From assembly GCA_009746045.1 (NCBI GenBank), contig RPFO01000065.1, forward strand, positions 1,848,924-1,912,923: a stretch of 64,000 nucleotides of DNA, written 5' to 3'. Origin of the DNA: Mesostigma viride (Eukaryota; Streptophyta; Mesostigmatophyceae; Mesostigmatales; Mesostigmataceae). Made by a program: the position numbers and the translations under genes. The notes beneath the pieces were generated by a model, which ran no database searches, had not been told where the DNA came from, and saw only the letters and a list, made by a program, of their open reading frames with translations. The first letter of the stretch is position 1, and every line of letters begins with the position of its first letter. Of this stretch, positions 1-9,500 are shown one piece after another.

Positions 1-556
1 AGGGAGCGGAACCCGGCAATTAATTGATTAATAGTTGATGCGGTCCCGTTGGGGAGCCACGGAGCATTCACCCTCAAATCGTTAGGACGCGTATGCGAAT
101 CTCCCCCTTTTGAGACACGATTGCGTATCATGTATGATTGAAAATTAAAAAATAAAGTTGACTGCACATGACTCCGTGTTATTGAATCATAGTTGTCTCA
201 CTTAATTGAGGATACTTCATGTATAATAGCCGGGTTGAAGGTGCCAAGGTGGCCTTCGTTGAAGGTTCCTTATAAACTGAATGGTGATGCAGTTGCGTGT
301 TTTAGTTGTCTCACTCTAGATAATCAATTTATTACTTAGTTTACTATGGAGTTCCTTGCTTCAACGAGTTAATTATTGGATTAGTTGTCGCGGATTGAAT
401 CCCCCCAAAGTTGTCATATTAGATCCCCCCAAAGAAAAGGAATAATAATACATGTGCGCGTATAATTAATTAATTAATTAATTAATTAGACTCGTGCTCC
501 CGTTGGGGAGTCACGGAGCATTAACCCCGATGGATGGATGGATGGGTGCAAACATT
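1..556. repeat. AT-rich retroelement debris, no gene
   Basis: No coding region is supported here. Two diverged copies of a short segment (about 45-80 and 497-530, core GTTGGGGAG..CACGGAGCATT) each lie next to an ATTAATTA-type simple repeat. Read on the minus strand, each is a hairpin (CTCCC-CAAC-GGGAG type) followed by an (AATT)n tail, the same layout as the 3' ends of the non-LTR elements elsewhere in the window. I read them as 3' stubs of minus-oriented non-LTR retroelements. A GATG tetranucleotide run lies at about 529-545. Confidence 0.5.
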
Positions 557-2297
557 AATTAATTAATTAATTAGGAACATAACTCCGTTGGGAGTATATG
601 TAGCACATAGCCCTGAGAAGGGGCATATGAGCCTATAATACATTCTAAGCTACTTCCTGCAAGGGTGGGAATGTAATCAACACTTGCTCTAGGTGCACCA
701 GGGCACCCGCACCCTCATGGTCTATCACGCTATGCCCGGGTAAGGGGGGAGCATGCCTGTGAGGGGGAAGATCATCATGGCTATACAAGAGCTATGGCAT
801 GGCTTCTCAGCAGAGAGTGACTCCCTGCATGGGCACAACATTCCTAAATAAGGCTAGGCATCGTCTGGAGTGTGGCACATCATAGGCACACATGTACATG
901 ACTAAAAAGGCTAGGCCTCAGCTGGTATAGTGCCTGTAGTAGGCGGGCATGTACAAGGCCACTGTCTAACTATTCTACACTACTGCTGTATTCCCCTAGG
1001 CTGGGGCTGGAGTTGCTGGGGCCGCGGTGGTCGAGGGGGTCGCTTGCCAGGGCTTGTGGCCGACGTAGATGGCCGCCCCCTTCCAGTACACCGGCTGGCC
1101 CGCCTTGGTCTGCCGGAGCTGGAGGTAGGTCGGCCATAGCTCCCGTCGTCGTTGTTGCTGTGCCAGGGTCAGGTCGTCGTCAAGGGTGAAGAGAGTCTTC
1201 TCGAGCCGCTTGCGGCGTCTGAGAAAAGAAATCTTGTCCGCCGGGGTCTTAAAGGTGAGAAGGAGCGGGGGCGGCCCGGCCTTACCCCGCGCGCGGGGAA
1301 GGCGGTGGGCGGCCAGCTCGATCTCACCAGTAAGGCCCATGCGATCAAGGATTTCTCTCTCAAAAGCACGCGCAAGCTTCTCGGAATTCTCACCTTCCTC
1401 CATCTTGAGATTCTTGACAATGACGTTGAGGCTGCGCTTGGCGAGCTCGGCCTCCTCGCGGAGGTCAAGCGTCTGCCGCTGGAGCTGGGCTGCGACGGCG
1501 GAGGTGGTGGAGGTGGTATGTTGCTTAAGCATGTCCGCCCAGGTCGTGATGGGGGGAGCATCGCCGGCCAGGCCAGCCGGGGCTGGCTTGGCGGCAATGT
1601 CCTTCACTGCCTGGGCGGTGAGGCCTGCTGTGTTCTGCAAGACCTCGATAGCGATTGCATTATCCTTGAGGCGCTGGTCGATGTCGCGGAGCTGGGCGGT
1701 GATGGAGTCGGTGGAGACGGAGGGGGGGGGGGAGGTGGAGGCGAGGAGGGTGGCGGTGGCGGTGGGGATGGTGGGGAGCTCAGCAGCCAGCGTGCCGCCA
1801 AGTGCCGCCACATCTGCGGCAAGAGGGGTCACGTGCTGCTCGAAAGCTTCCTTGAGGAGGGTGCGGATGGAGGCTTCGGAGGGGAAGGGGGGCGGTGGGG
1901 GATTCAAGATCGCGGTTTCGGAGCGGCCAACAAGGGAGCAGAGGGCGAAGCGTTGGAGCTTGGGGCGACTCATGCGGTGAATGATTGGGAGAGCCTCGGC
2001 GGGGTCGACAAGCTCGCCGCCACCAGGCCAGCGGCCACGGTTGTGGGTCGTGAGGTACACGCACATGGCTAGAAGCGAGGCGTGATTACCGTAATAAAAG
2101 TCTTCCATAATCCAACCGGGGCTGCGCTGCCAGAAGCCGGGGCTGTTGACGTCAAAGGAGCGCTCTTCCCAGGGCGGCTCAGCAGAGCGACTGCGCTTAG
2201 GTTCAGGCGATGCTGATGGCGAGGCGAGCCCGGGAGGCTGGGCGAGCACCAGTGCACTACTAGTGTCACCGTTGCCATCTGGGCCGGTGGGCGAAGA
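557..2297 (-). mobile_element. Non-LTR retroelement carrying only an ORF1 (half-LINE-like)
   Basis: A minus-oriented insertion with a 12-bp target-site duplication (GGTGCAAACATT at 545-556 and 2298-2309). Its 3' end is a (TTAA)n tail at 557-574, preceded on the RNA strand by a hairpin (ACTCC-CAAC-GGAGT). The body has an ORF1-like coding region (996 to the 5' break) followed directly by about 420 bp of 3' UTR, with no endonuclease or reverse transcriptase. The reading frame is still open at the 5' boundary, so the copy is 5'-truncated. A LINE that keeps ORF1 but lacks ORF2 resembles mammalian HAL1 elements, which are mobilised in trans; that parallel is inference. Confidence 0.65.
996..2249 (-). 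CDS. LINE ORF1-like RNA-binding protein, 5'-partial
   Basis: An open frame of 417 codons, open further upstream to the 5' edge of the insertion. The N-terminal part is Pro/Ser/Ala-rich. The middle (about residues 170-260) has spaced hydrophobics and IDQRLKDNAIAIEVLQNT, suggesting a coiled coil. The C-terminal third (about 275-405) is basic and reads like the RRM plus C-terminal domain of L1-type ORF1p: a beta strand SLNVIVKNL, an acidic helix, then LPRARGKAGPPPLLLTFKT and a Lys/Arg-rich tail. Such proteins coat the LINE RNA and have chaperone activity. No zinc knuckle is seen. The opposite-strand open frames over the same bases are low-complexity shadows. The class is fairly secure; the exact family is not. 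Confidence 0.6.
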   Translation of the reverse strand: MLAQPPGLASPSASPEPKRSRSAEPPWEERSFDVNSPGFWQRSPGWIMEDFYYGNHASLLAMCVYLTTHNRGRWPGGGELVDPAEALPIIHRMSRPKLQRFALCSLVGRSETAILNPPPPPFPSEASIRTLLKEAFEQHVTPLAADVAALGGTLAAELPTIPTATATLLASTSPPPSVSTDSITAQLRDIDQRLKDNAIAIEVLQNTAGLTAQAVKDIAAKPAPAGLAGDAPPITTWADMLKQHTTSTTSAVAAQLQRQTLDLREEAELAKRSLNVIVKNLKMEEGENSEKLARAFEREILDRMGLTGEIELAAHRLPRARGKAGPPPLLLTFKTPADKISFLRRRKRLEKTLFTLDDDLTLAQQQRRRELWPTYLQLRQTKAGQPVYWKGAAIYVGHKPWQATPSTTAAPATPAPA

Positions 2298-2409
2298 GGT
2301 GCAAACATTCCTACCGGTCTAATCTATCTACATTGGCTACATACTACATCTATCTAACAGCATTCTAACTACAACGTATAAATAAACAAGCGTCAAGACA
2401 ACTGCAGTC

Positions 2410-2540
2410 ATGTACATGTGTGCCCATGATGCGCCACACACTAGATGATGCCTAGCTTTATTTATTAAGTTATGTTGTGCCCACGCAGAGAGCTACTCTC
2501 TGCTGAGACGCCATGCCCTAGCTTCTGTATCAAGGAGACA
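2410..2540 (+). repeat. Inverted copy of the retroelement 3' UTR segment
   Basis: This stretch is about 85% identical, by eye, to the reverse complement of 786-905, and the same segment recurs at about 22090-22200. The ORF1 element is therefore bracketed by the same ~120-bp sequence in opposite orientation. The simplest explanation is a second, plus-oriented fragment of the same family lying next to the first. The following AAGGAGACAACCAGCGCA motif recurs twice in tandem at 4613-4680 and inverted near 3260-3290. Confidence 0.5.
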
Positions 2541-3406
2541 ACCAGCGCACGCCAGAAATCGGGAGAATCCGGACCATGGTAGCTCGAGCCTGCCGTTATC
2601 TTGTCCGCGTGTTCGTTCAGGATGATGAATATGAATGGTGATGGAAATGTGTAGCCTTGTGCATTGAAATTATGGCTGGCTTACGGGTAGAGCGACTAGA
2701 TGACCTAGACGGTGGGGCCGGAAACAGCTTGCTTGATCAGGGCGTGTGTTTCGAGCCTAACTGGCCGGGAGTGTCTAGTGGTGAGCACCATTGCTGCAAT
2801 CGCTCTCCCACCATTTACGAGGAGTCATATCCCTGCAGCGATACAAGGCAGTCGGCGTCGACGCCCTGCGCAGCAAATCGGAAGCTGCGGATCGTCTCCA
2901 CGTATGACGTAAACGACCTGCCGTTCACCGCAATCGGCCAAGCGGCCGCAAAATGGTTGAGCAACTTCTTGTTGGGCATCACCACCCCCATGCTCTGCAC
3001 CTGCCTGGCAAAATTCCCCTAGCAATTGCGCTATCCCGTGCTGCGAGCTAGCCGCTGCGGCAGCCACCTTCTCAGCCTGGGTATGAGCTTGGGTAACGGC
3101 ATGCTCCTTCCCCACACCCCTCTTGGTGTAACGCACACTACCCTCCCTAACAAACTCCCTGCCCTTGCCACGCTATGATGATCTTCCACCCTATGTCCGC
3201 ACCTTACCTGCTGGAATCCATAGTGGTGCAGGTGCACCTTGTGCACCCTGGAGAGCAGGTGTATTTTCTGGCCTGCGCTGGTTGTCTCTTTGGTATTTTG
3301 CACCCTACCCTTGCAGGAAGTAGCCCAAAACGTATTAAAAGCCATATTCTGATGCCCTATGAAGAATATTCTGATGAAGCCATATGCCCCTTCTCAGGGA
3401 TATTCA
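2541..3406. repeat. Dispersed-repeat region without a recognised gene
   Basis: Open frames of 100-120 codons exist on both strands (for example 2657-3022 plus and 2825-3136 minus), but neither has a recognisable domain and they overlap each other. From about 3230 to 3406 the plus strand matches the 3' portion of the TTAA-tailed retroelement family in sense orientation (TTGCAGGAAGTAGC, then GCCCCTTCTCAGGG) and is cut off where the TIR element begins. I annotate it as repeat debris. Confidence 0.45.
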
Positions 3407-4159
3407 CCCGTGTTTTTCTACAACGCGATACATCGCGTTGTAGGGTTAGAACGCGATGTATCGCGTTGTAATCTGACACGTGGCAAACCTATTAAACATG
3501 CGATTTTTGGTCTGAAACTTTCAACATAGGTCAGAAACATCTCATAGAATTCAAGAAAAAATCCTGGTATTTTTTGGATTTTTTTTGTGACAGCTGCAAA
3601 CAAATATGTACCACTGAAATCAGGCATTTTCGCGGGACGAAGGTGAAGACGACGGCGATGGCGGCAGGTAGATCTCGCCAGTTTTTGCGCGAATTTCAGT
3701 GGCTGTTGGGTGGCACGACCATGATGATGCGTTCAAAGGTTGATAATTAGGTTTCTACTAGTTTGTTGAGGGACTGGGGCAAAGGAAACGTAGTTTTTTC
3801 CAGTTTCTCACCCAACTTTCATGCGGAAACCCTGGAAACCGGCATACATATTCAAACCAGTGTATCTCTCTAATGAATAAGCATTTTGTAGGTCTGAGTA
3901 GCTCAAAAAATCCTTTGATTTATGGGCTTTCAGGAAAGTATATACATGACCATGAAAAAAAAATTTCCTTAGGTGCTATACGCGTTCTAAAAAAAGCTTA
4001 CAACGCGATATTAATTAATTAATTAATTAGGAACATAACTCCGTTGGGAGTATATGTAGCACATAGCCCTGAGAAGGGGCATATGAGCCTATAATACATT
4101 CTAAGCTACTTCCTGCAAGAACAACGCGATATATCGCGTTCTAATTAAAAAAACACGGG
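3407..4159. mobile_element. Non-autonomous TIR element with internal palindromes
   Basis: The ends are inverted: CCCGTGTTTTT at 3407 and its complement ending at 4159, each followed inward by a near-perfect palindrome of the form ACAACGCGAT.TATCGCGTTGT. The right flank is TTAA (4160-4163) and the left is TTCA (3403-3406), compatible with a piggyBac-like TTAA target with one change, though the second copy (from 20062) has TTGA on its left. No transposase is encoded. A LINE 3' end has inserted into its right part. The class assignment is inference; the TIRs are plain in the sequence. Confidence 0.55.
4012..4120 (-). mobile_element. Severely 5'-truncated LINE insertion nested in the TIR element
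   Basis: Only the last ~109 bp of the TTAA-tailed retroelement are present: the (TTAA)n tail, the ACTCC/GGAGT hairpin, and the segment down to TTCCTGCAAG. It is bounded by an exact 12-bp duplication, ACAACGCGATAT (4000-4011 and 4121-4132), derived from the host element's own palindrome. The 12-bp length equals that of the 557-2297 insertion, so the same machinery probably made both. Confidence 0.7.
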
Positions 4160-4249
4160 TTAATTAATTATCTTCATAATCTTTTTCCAGATCACGGAGA
4201 GGCCTAGGCCCCCCATATCCTCTACTAGCTGTTCTTTGAAGGTGCGGGC

Positions 4250-4526
4250 CTTGCGGCGGGAAACAACACTTGCTCTAGGTGCATCAGGCCTTCTAGGCCC
4301 TCTCCTCAAGCCCCCCCTGGGTGCCTGTGCTTGTTTAGGAGGCATGAACCATCATGGAGGTGCAGGTGCACCTAGTGCACCCAGAGCAGGTGATAGTTGT
4401 ACATCCTACACCTGCAGGTTGTCGCCCTGATTGTATTACAAACCCATAGATGCCCCTTTCTCAGGGCTATGTGTTACATATGCTCCCCACGGAGCTATGA
4501 TTTCAATTAATTAATTAATTAATTAG
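4250..4526 (+). mobile_element. Plus-oriented 3' fragment of a TTAA-tailed retroelement
   Basis: This fragment reads in sense orientation and ends in CCCCTTTCTCAGGG, then the hairpin GCTCC-CCAC-GGAGC, then (AATT)n at 4504-4526. The hairpin stem differs from the other copies by a compensated base pair. A further hairpin copy without a tail lies at about 4577-4610. A 61-codon minus-strand open frame (4160-4345) overlaps it, but I see no domain in it. Confidence 0.5.
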
Positions 4527-4530
4527 GTGC

Positions 4531-5350
4531 ACCAAGGGCAGCTGCACCACCATGCTGTCTCGGAGCTCAACCCAACTCAGGGATATGTGCTACATGTACT
4601 CCCAACGGAGATATCAAGGAGACAACCAGCGCAGGCCGATATCAAGGAGACAACCAGCGCAGGCCAGAAATCGGGAGAATCGATATGTTCCAATTTAATT
4701 TTTTTTCGCATAACATGAACGTCATCCATGCAATTACTCACTTCCGCATATCAAAGAGACAACCAAATCCACCTATGTACAAAGGCACTTTCGGAAGAAT
4801 CAGTGATGCGCAGACCCACCAGTAACTCCTGTGGGGCACACAACCTCACACAAGGGATGCGCCTGGATGCATATCATTAGGATCAATTTGAATGAGAAAA
4901 TCAGGCGAGGGGGGGATCCACGCGTGCATAACCTGCCGTGCTCAATGGACAGGGACACAGGGGAAAAAGCAAATTATTCTGGGAGGAAAATCAAGTGACG
5001 GGCATGTCTGTTTACTGAAAATAAAAAAGTAATGGGATCACATGGCTGAGTAAAATGTGCCACCTTGGTATCTGCCTCTTATCGGTATGCAATAACAGAG
5101 AAAGCTGGCTACACTAGGTGTTGGACTAATATGGGCACGGCCAGCTTGGGGCAAAGCCACGCTCAAAAACCAGGAAAAAGACTAGGGGGATCCCTGAGGT
5201 ACTTGGCAGGTTGGGCTCAAAAGGACGCACTGGCACAATGAAATGTCGGCCAATCAGGGGGCACATGCTGAGGTAACAAAGTGCGATATCGCTAATTGAA
5301 ACTTTGGGTTGACACCAGGTGTAATTCTACTTGCAAAAATGCTTGGCCTT
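4531..5350. other. Intergenic, nothing recognised
   Basis: Apart from two tandem copies of AAGGAGACAACCAGCGCAGG at about 4616-4660, no coding frame, RNA gene or element end is recognisable here. Confidence 0.5.
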
Positions 5351-5354
5351 CAAC

Positions 5355-5750
5355 TGGGTTCAGGAGGGCCAACTTGGTCTGGGCTTGGGCCAGGGATGGG
5401 CTCGGTCCGGGCAAGGGCCAACTTGGTCTGGGCTTGGGCCAGGGCTGGGCTGGGCTGGGTCCGGGCAAGGGCCAACTTGGGCTGGGCTTGGGCCAGGGAT
5501 GGGCTGGGTCTGGGCAAGGGCCAACTTGGGCTGGGCTTGGGCCATGGATGGGCAGGGTCCGGGCAAGGGCAACCTTGGGCTGGGCTTGGGCCAGGGATGG
5601 GCTGGGTCCGGGCTAGGGCCAAGTTGTGCTGGGCTCGGGCCAGGGATGGGCTGGGTCCGGGTTGGGGCCAACTTGTGCTGGGCTCGGGCCAGGGATGGGG
5701 CTGGGTCCGGGAAGGGGTGACCTTGGGATGGGTCCAGGCTGGGGGGGTTG
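5355..5750. repeat. Minisatellite, ~49-bp period, about 8 copies
   Basis: The GC-rich unit contains AACTTGG, GGGCTTGGGCCAGGGATGG and GTCCGGGCAAGGGCC. The AACTTGG landmark recurs at 5371, 5420, 5474, 5523 and, in altered form, about 5571, 5621, 5670 and 5719. The open frames across it on both strands are by-products of the repeat and not genes. Confidence 0.85.
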
Positions 5751-5976
5751 ACACCGTACTTGGGCATTGAAATGGAAGTGCAGGTGCCCCAGCACGCCAT
5801 CATCAAACATCACTGAGTTGTGCATTGTGCGGCCATGATAGCATGCAAGGCATGCCATGCAAGCAGAGTTGCCCCAACATGCATTCTCCGTAGCAATCAG
5901 ACGGGAAAATGCCGAGGGGGTAACTGGACGAGCCAAACGCTGACACGCACTCTGGAAAGGAAGAGAGGAAGAGAGG

Positions 5977-6116
<140 letters not shown>

Positions 6117-6543
6117 TCCAGAAGAGAACCCGCACCAGCGCGCACACATGCCCCCTTCACGCTTGTATCACCACCACGCAGCTGCCTGGAGACACCCCGC
6201 GAAGAAGGGAACACACCGCGCTGCCCTCCCGGTGCATGCTCCCGCACTGCATGCCTTCTTTTCTTGTCGCTGAGGCCATCTTGCCTGCCTCTGGCCCGCC
6301 AGCCACCCCTGGGTGCTCACCGTGCCACCACCAAGAGGCGATCACCCTTTGCCACTGCTGACCGCCATTTCCTCCGTCCCCCTTCTTTCACCTCCATCTT
6401 TCCATGCCACCTGTTTTACGCACGTATGGCCAGCAGGGTGGCCAAGGCCACTACGGCACAAAGGGGTTGGTTTCAAATCATATTGCAAGGCCACCCTATT
6501 GCATGGCTGCCCTATTGCGTGGCCATCCTGTGCCCATGGGCAC

Positions 6544-9500
6544 TCAACGCCCGCGGCCAAACCCACCCGCTCCGAACGCGGGCATGCCACCGAACATGCT
6601 GGCCATGTCCTGATGGGGCGGGGGGCCCCCTGGGATCCCCCCTGACGGGTGGTTGCTGCCCATCATGAAGGCATGCACAAGCGTCTGCGCGGCTTGCACC
6701 TGCGCCCACAACGCGGGAGATGGACATGGATGGATGTCCAAGAGTGAGAGGTGCGAGAATGAGGGCAGCAAGCATGAGACACGCAAATGGACGGTGGCAT
6801 GGGAACACGGAAGCAAGAAGCCAGCAACAAGAAAGCAAGTAGAAAGCAACAAGAAAGCAAGTACGTAAAGGAGACAAGGTTGAGCCCAGCCGGCACATGA
6901 GACTCGCTGCCAAAGGGCGGAAACAACGGCCATGGGCGCGAGGGTCATGATGGGGTGGGATGAGAGGAGAGGGCGATGGTGGGGCGAGTGGAGCATGATG
7001 GGGTGGGATGAGAGGAGAGGGCGATGGTGGGGCGAGTGGAGCATGATGGGGTGGGATGAGAGGAGAGGGCGATGGTGGGGCGAGTGGAGCATGATGGGGT
7101 GGGATGAGAGGAGAGGGCGATGGTGGGGCGAGTGGAGCATGATGGGGTGGGATGAGAGGAGAGGGCGATGGTGGGGCGAGTGGAGCATGATGGGGTGGGA
7201 TGAGAGGAGAGGGCGATGGTGGGGCGAGCGGAGCATGATGGGGTGGGATGGAAGGAGAGGGCGATGGTGGGGCCAGTGGAGCATGATGGGGTGGGATGAG
7301 AGGAGAGGGCGATGGTGGGGCGAGTGGAGCATGATGGGGTGGGATGAGAGGAGAGGGCGATGGTGGGGCGAGTGGAGCATGATGGGGTGGGATGCAAGGA
7401 GAGGGCGATGGTGGGGCGAGTGGCGCATGATGGGGTGGGATGAGAGGAGAGGGCGATGGTGGGGCGAGTGGAGCATGATGGGGTGGGATGAGAGGAGAGG
7501 GCGATGGTGGGGCGAGTGGAGCATGATGGGGTGGGATGCAAGGAGAGGGCGATGGTGGGGCCAGTGGAGCATGATGGGGTGGGATGAGAGGAGAGGGCGA
7601 TGGTGGGGCGAGTGGAGCATGATGGGGTGGGATGAGAGGAGAGGGCGATGGTGGGGCGAGTGGAGCATGATGGGGTGGGATGAGAGGAGAGGGCGATGGT
7701 GGGGCGAGCGGAGCATGATGGGGTGGGATGAGAGGAGAGGGCGATGGTGGGGCGAGCGGAGCATGATGGGATGGGATGCAAGGAGAGGGCGATGGTGGGG
7801 CGAGTGGAGCATGATGGGGTGGGATGAGAGGAGAGGGCGATGGTGGGGCGAGTGGAGCATGATGGGGTGGGATGAGAGGAGAGGGCGATGGTGGGGCGAG
7901 TGGAGCATGATGGGGTGGGATGAGAGGAGAGGGCGATGGTGGGGCGAGTGGAGCATGATGGGGTGGGATGAGAGGAGAGGGCGATGGTGGGGCGAGTGGA
8001 GCATGATGGGGTGGGATGAGAGGAGAGGGCGATGGTGGGGCGAGTGGAGCATGATGGGGTGGGATGCAAGGAGAGGGCGATGGTGGGGCCAGTGGAGCAT
8101 GATGGGGTGGGATGAGAGGAGAGGGCGATGGTGGGGCGAGTGGAGCATGATGGGGTGGGATGAGAGGAGAGGGCGATGGTGGGGCGAGTGGAGCATGATG
8201 GGGTGGAATGCAAGGAGAGGGCGATGGTGGGGCGAGTGGAGCATGATGGGGTGGGATGAGAGGAGAGGGCGATGGTGGGGCGAGTGGAGCATGATGGGGT
8301 GGGATGAGAGGAGAGGGCGATGGTGGGCGAGTGGAGCATGATGGGGTGGGATGAGAGGAGAGGGCGATGGTGGGGCGAGTGGAGCATGATGGGGTGGGAT
8401 GCAAGGAGAGGGCGATGGTGGGGCCAGTGGAGCATGATGGGGTGGGAGGAGAGGAGAGGGCGATGGTGGGGCGAGTGGAGCATGATGGGGTGGGATGAGA
8501 GGAGAGGGCGATGGTGGGGCGAGTGGAGCATGATGGGGTGGGATGAGAGGAGAGGGCGATGGTGGGGCAGAAGGATCCCAGGTGGTGCAACAGAGGGATA
8601 CTCGGGTGATTCACAGGCCGTGCCCAGAGGGAACGGTTCCCGGGTGAGGGAGACGGGCCGCAGTACCCGGGAGCAGCCAGCAAGATGTTTGCATAGGTCA
8701 CTGGCCGCTCCGCCACACTAGGACGAGATGACTGGCTGCGTTCCTTGGCTGGGAGGGGTATGAGACAGGCTGTGTCCGTCCTGTGCCGAAGTGCAGATAA
8801 GGGGAAGTTAGCGGTCGCGTGGGAGAGAGCAGCGAGACAGACATTCTGCAGGCACCGGAAATGCTGTGAGACAGACATGGCGTGAGAGAGATTACACAGG
8901 GACCACAAGGGGTGAGCAGGGCAAAGGCGGCACATAGGCACACAGGCGTGTCCTTGCTGCAGTGTCGCCGCCACCCAACTGCTTTGATCAATGTCCCTGT
9001 CCCCGTCGCTGCCACCCACCTGCTCCGCCGTCCCGGTGATCTCCACTGTGCGCTCCAAGCTGCCTTCCTTGGGGTCATGCACCTGCAGGGGGGAAGGGTC
9101 ATGGACCATGCCACGGTGTGGCAGCCGTCAGAACGGAGGTGCATGGTGTATGGTGTACCACGAATCGTGTACAGTAGCTTCCAGGCAAAGCGGCAGTCCC
9201 TACCCCTTTCCTGCTGTGCATCGATCAGGGACAAACAGTAAATCCCCAAACAGTAGACCTGGCGCCCTCCCAACATAAGCCCCAAAATGAAAATGAATGA
9301 GCGTATGGTGATGCAAGGTGGCCATACGCTACGCCTCATTTATACGCTGCATGGCGCGAGGAAGTTGGAGGGGTGGGTGGGGTGGGTGGGGGTGGGGGGA
9401 AAGAAGACAAAGTGTGGGAACGGCCGGTTGGATGGGGGCCCAATGGACCCACAAAGCTGGTTCCGCCATGCGCTGCAAATGCTAGCGCAAAAGGTACCAG

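Noticed and set aside
1152-2072. 306-codon plus-strand frame opposite the LINE ORF1
   Set aside because: Gly-rich shadow of the minus-strand coding region; no domain.
5296-5806. Gly/Leu- and Pro/Ala-rich proteins on both strands
   Set aside because: They follow the ~49-bp minisatellite and have no independent coding signal.
6946-8570. CRISPR-like regular repeat array
   Set aside because: There are no distinct spacers, the whole unit repeats, and the DNA is eukaryotic.
6512-9109. Open frames up to 865 codons on the minus strand and 469 on the plus strand
   Set aside because: They are created by a 48-bp repeat whose length is divisible by three; every frame without a stop in one unit stays open. 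Only the short KH3 exon (9082-9020) and the last exon (6699-6544) at the ends are real.
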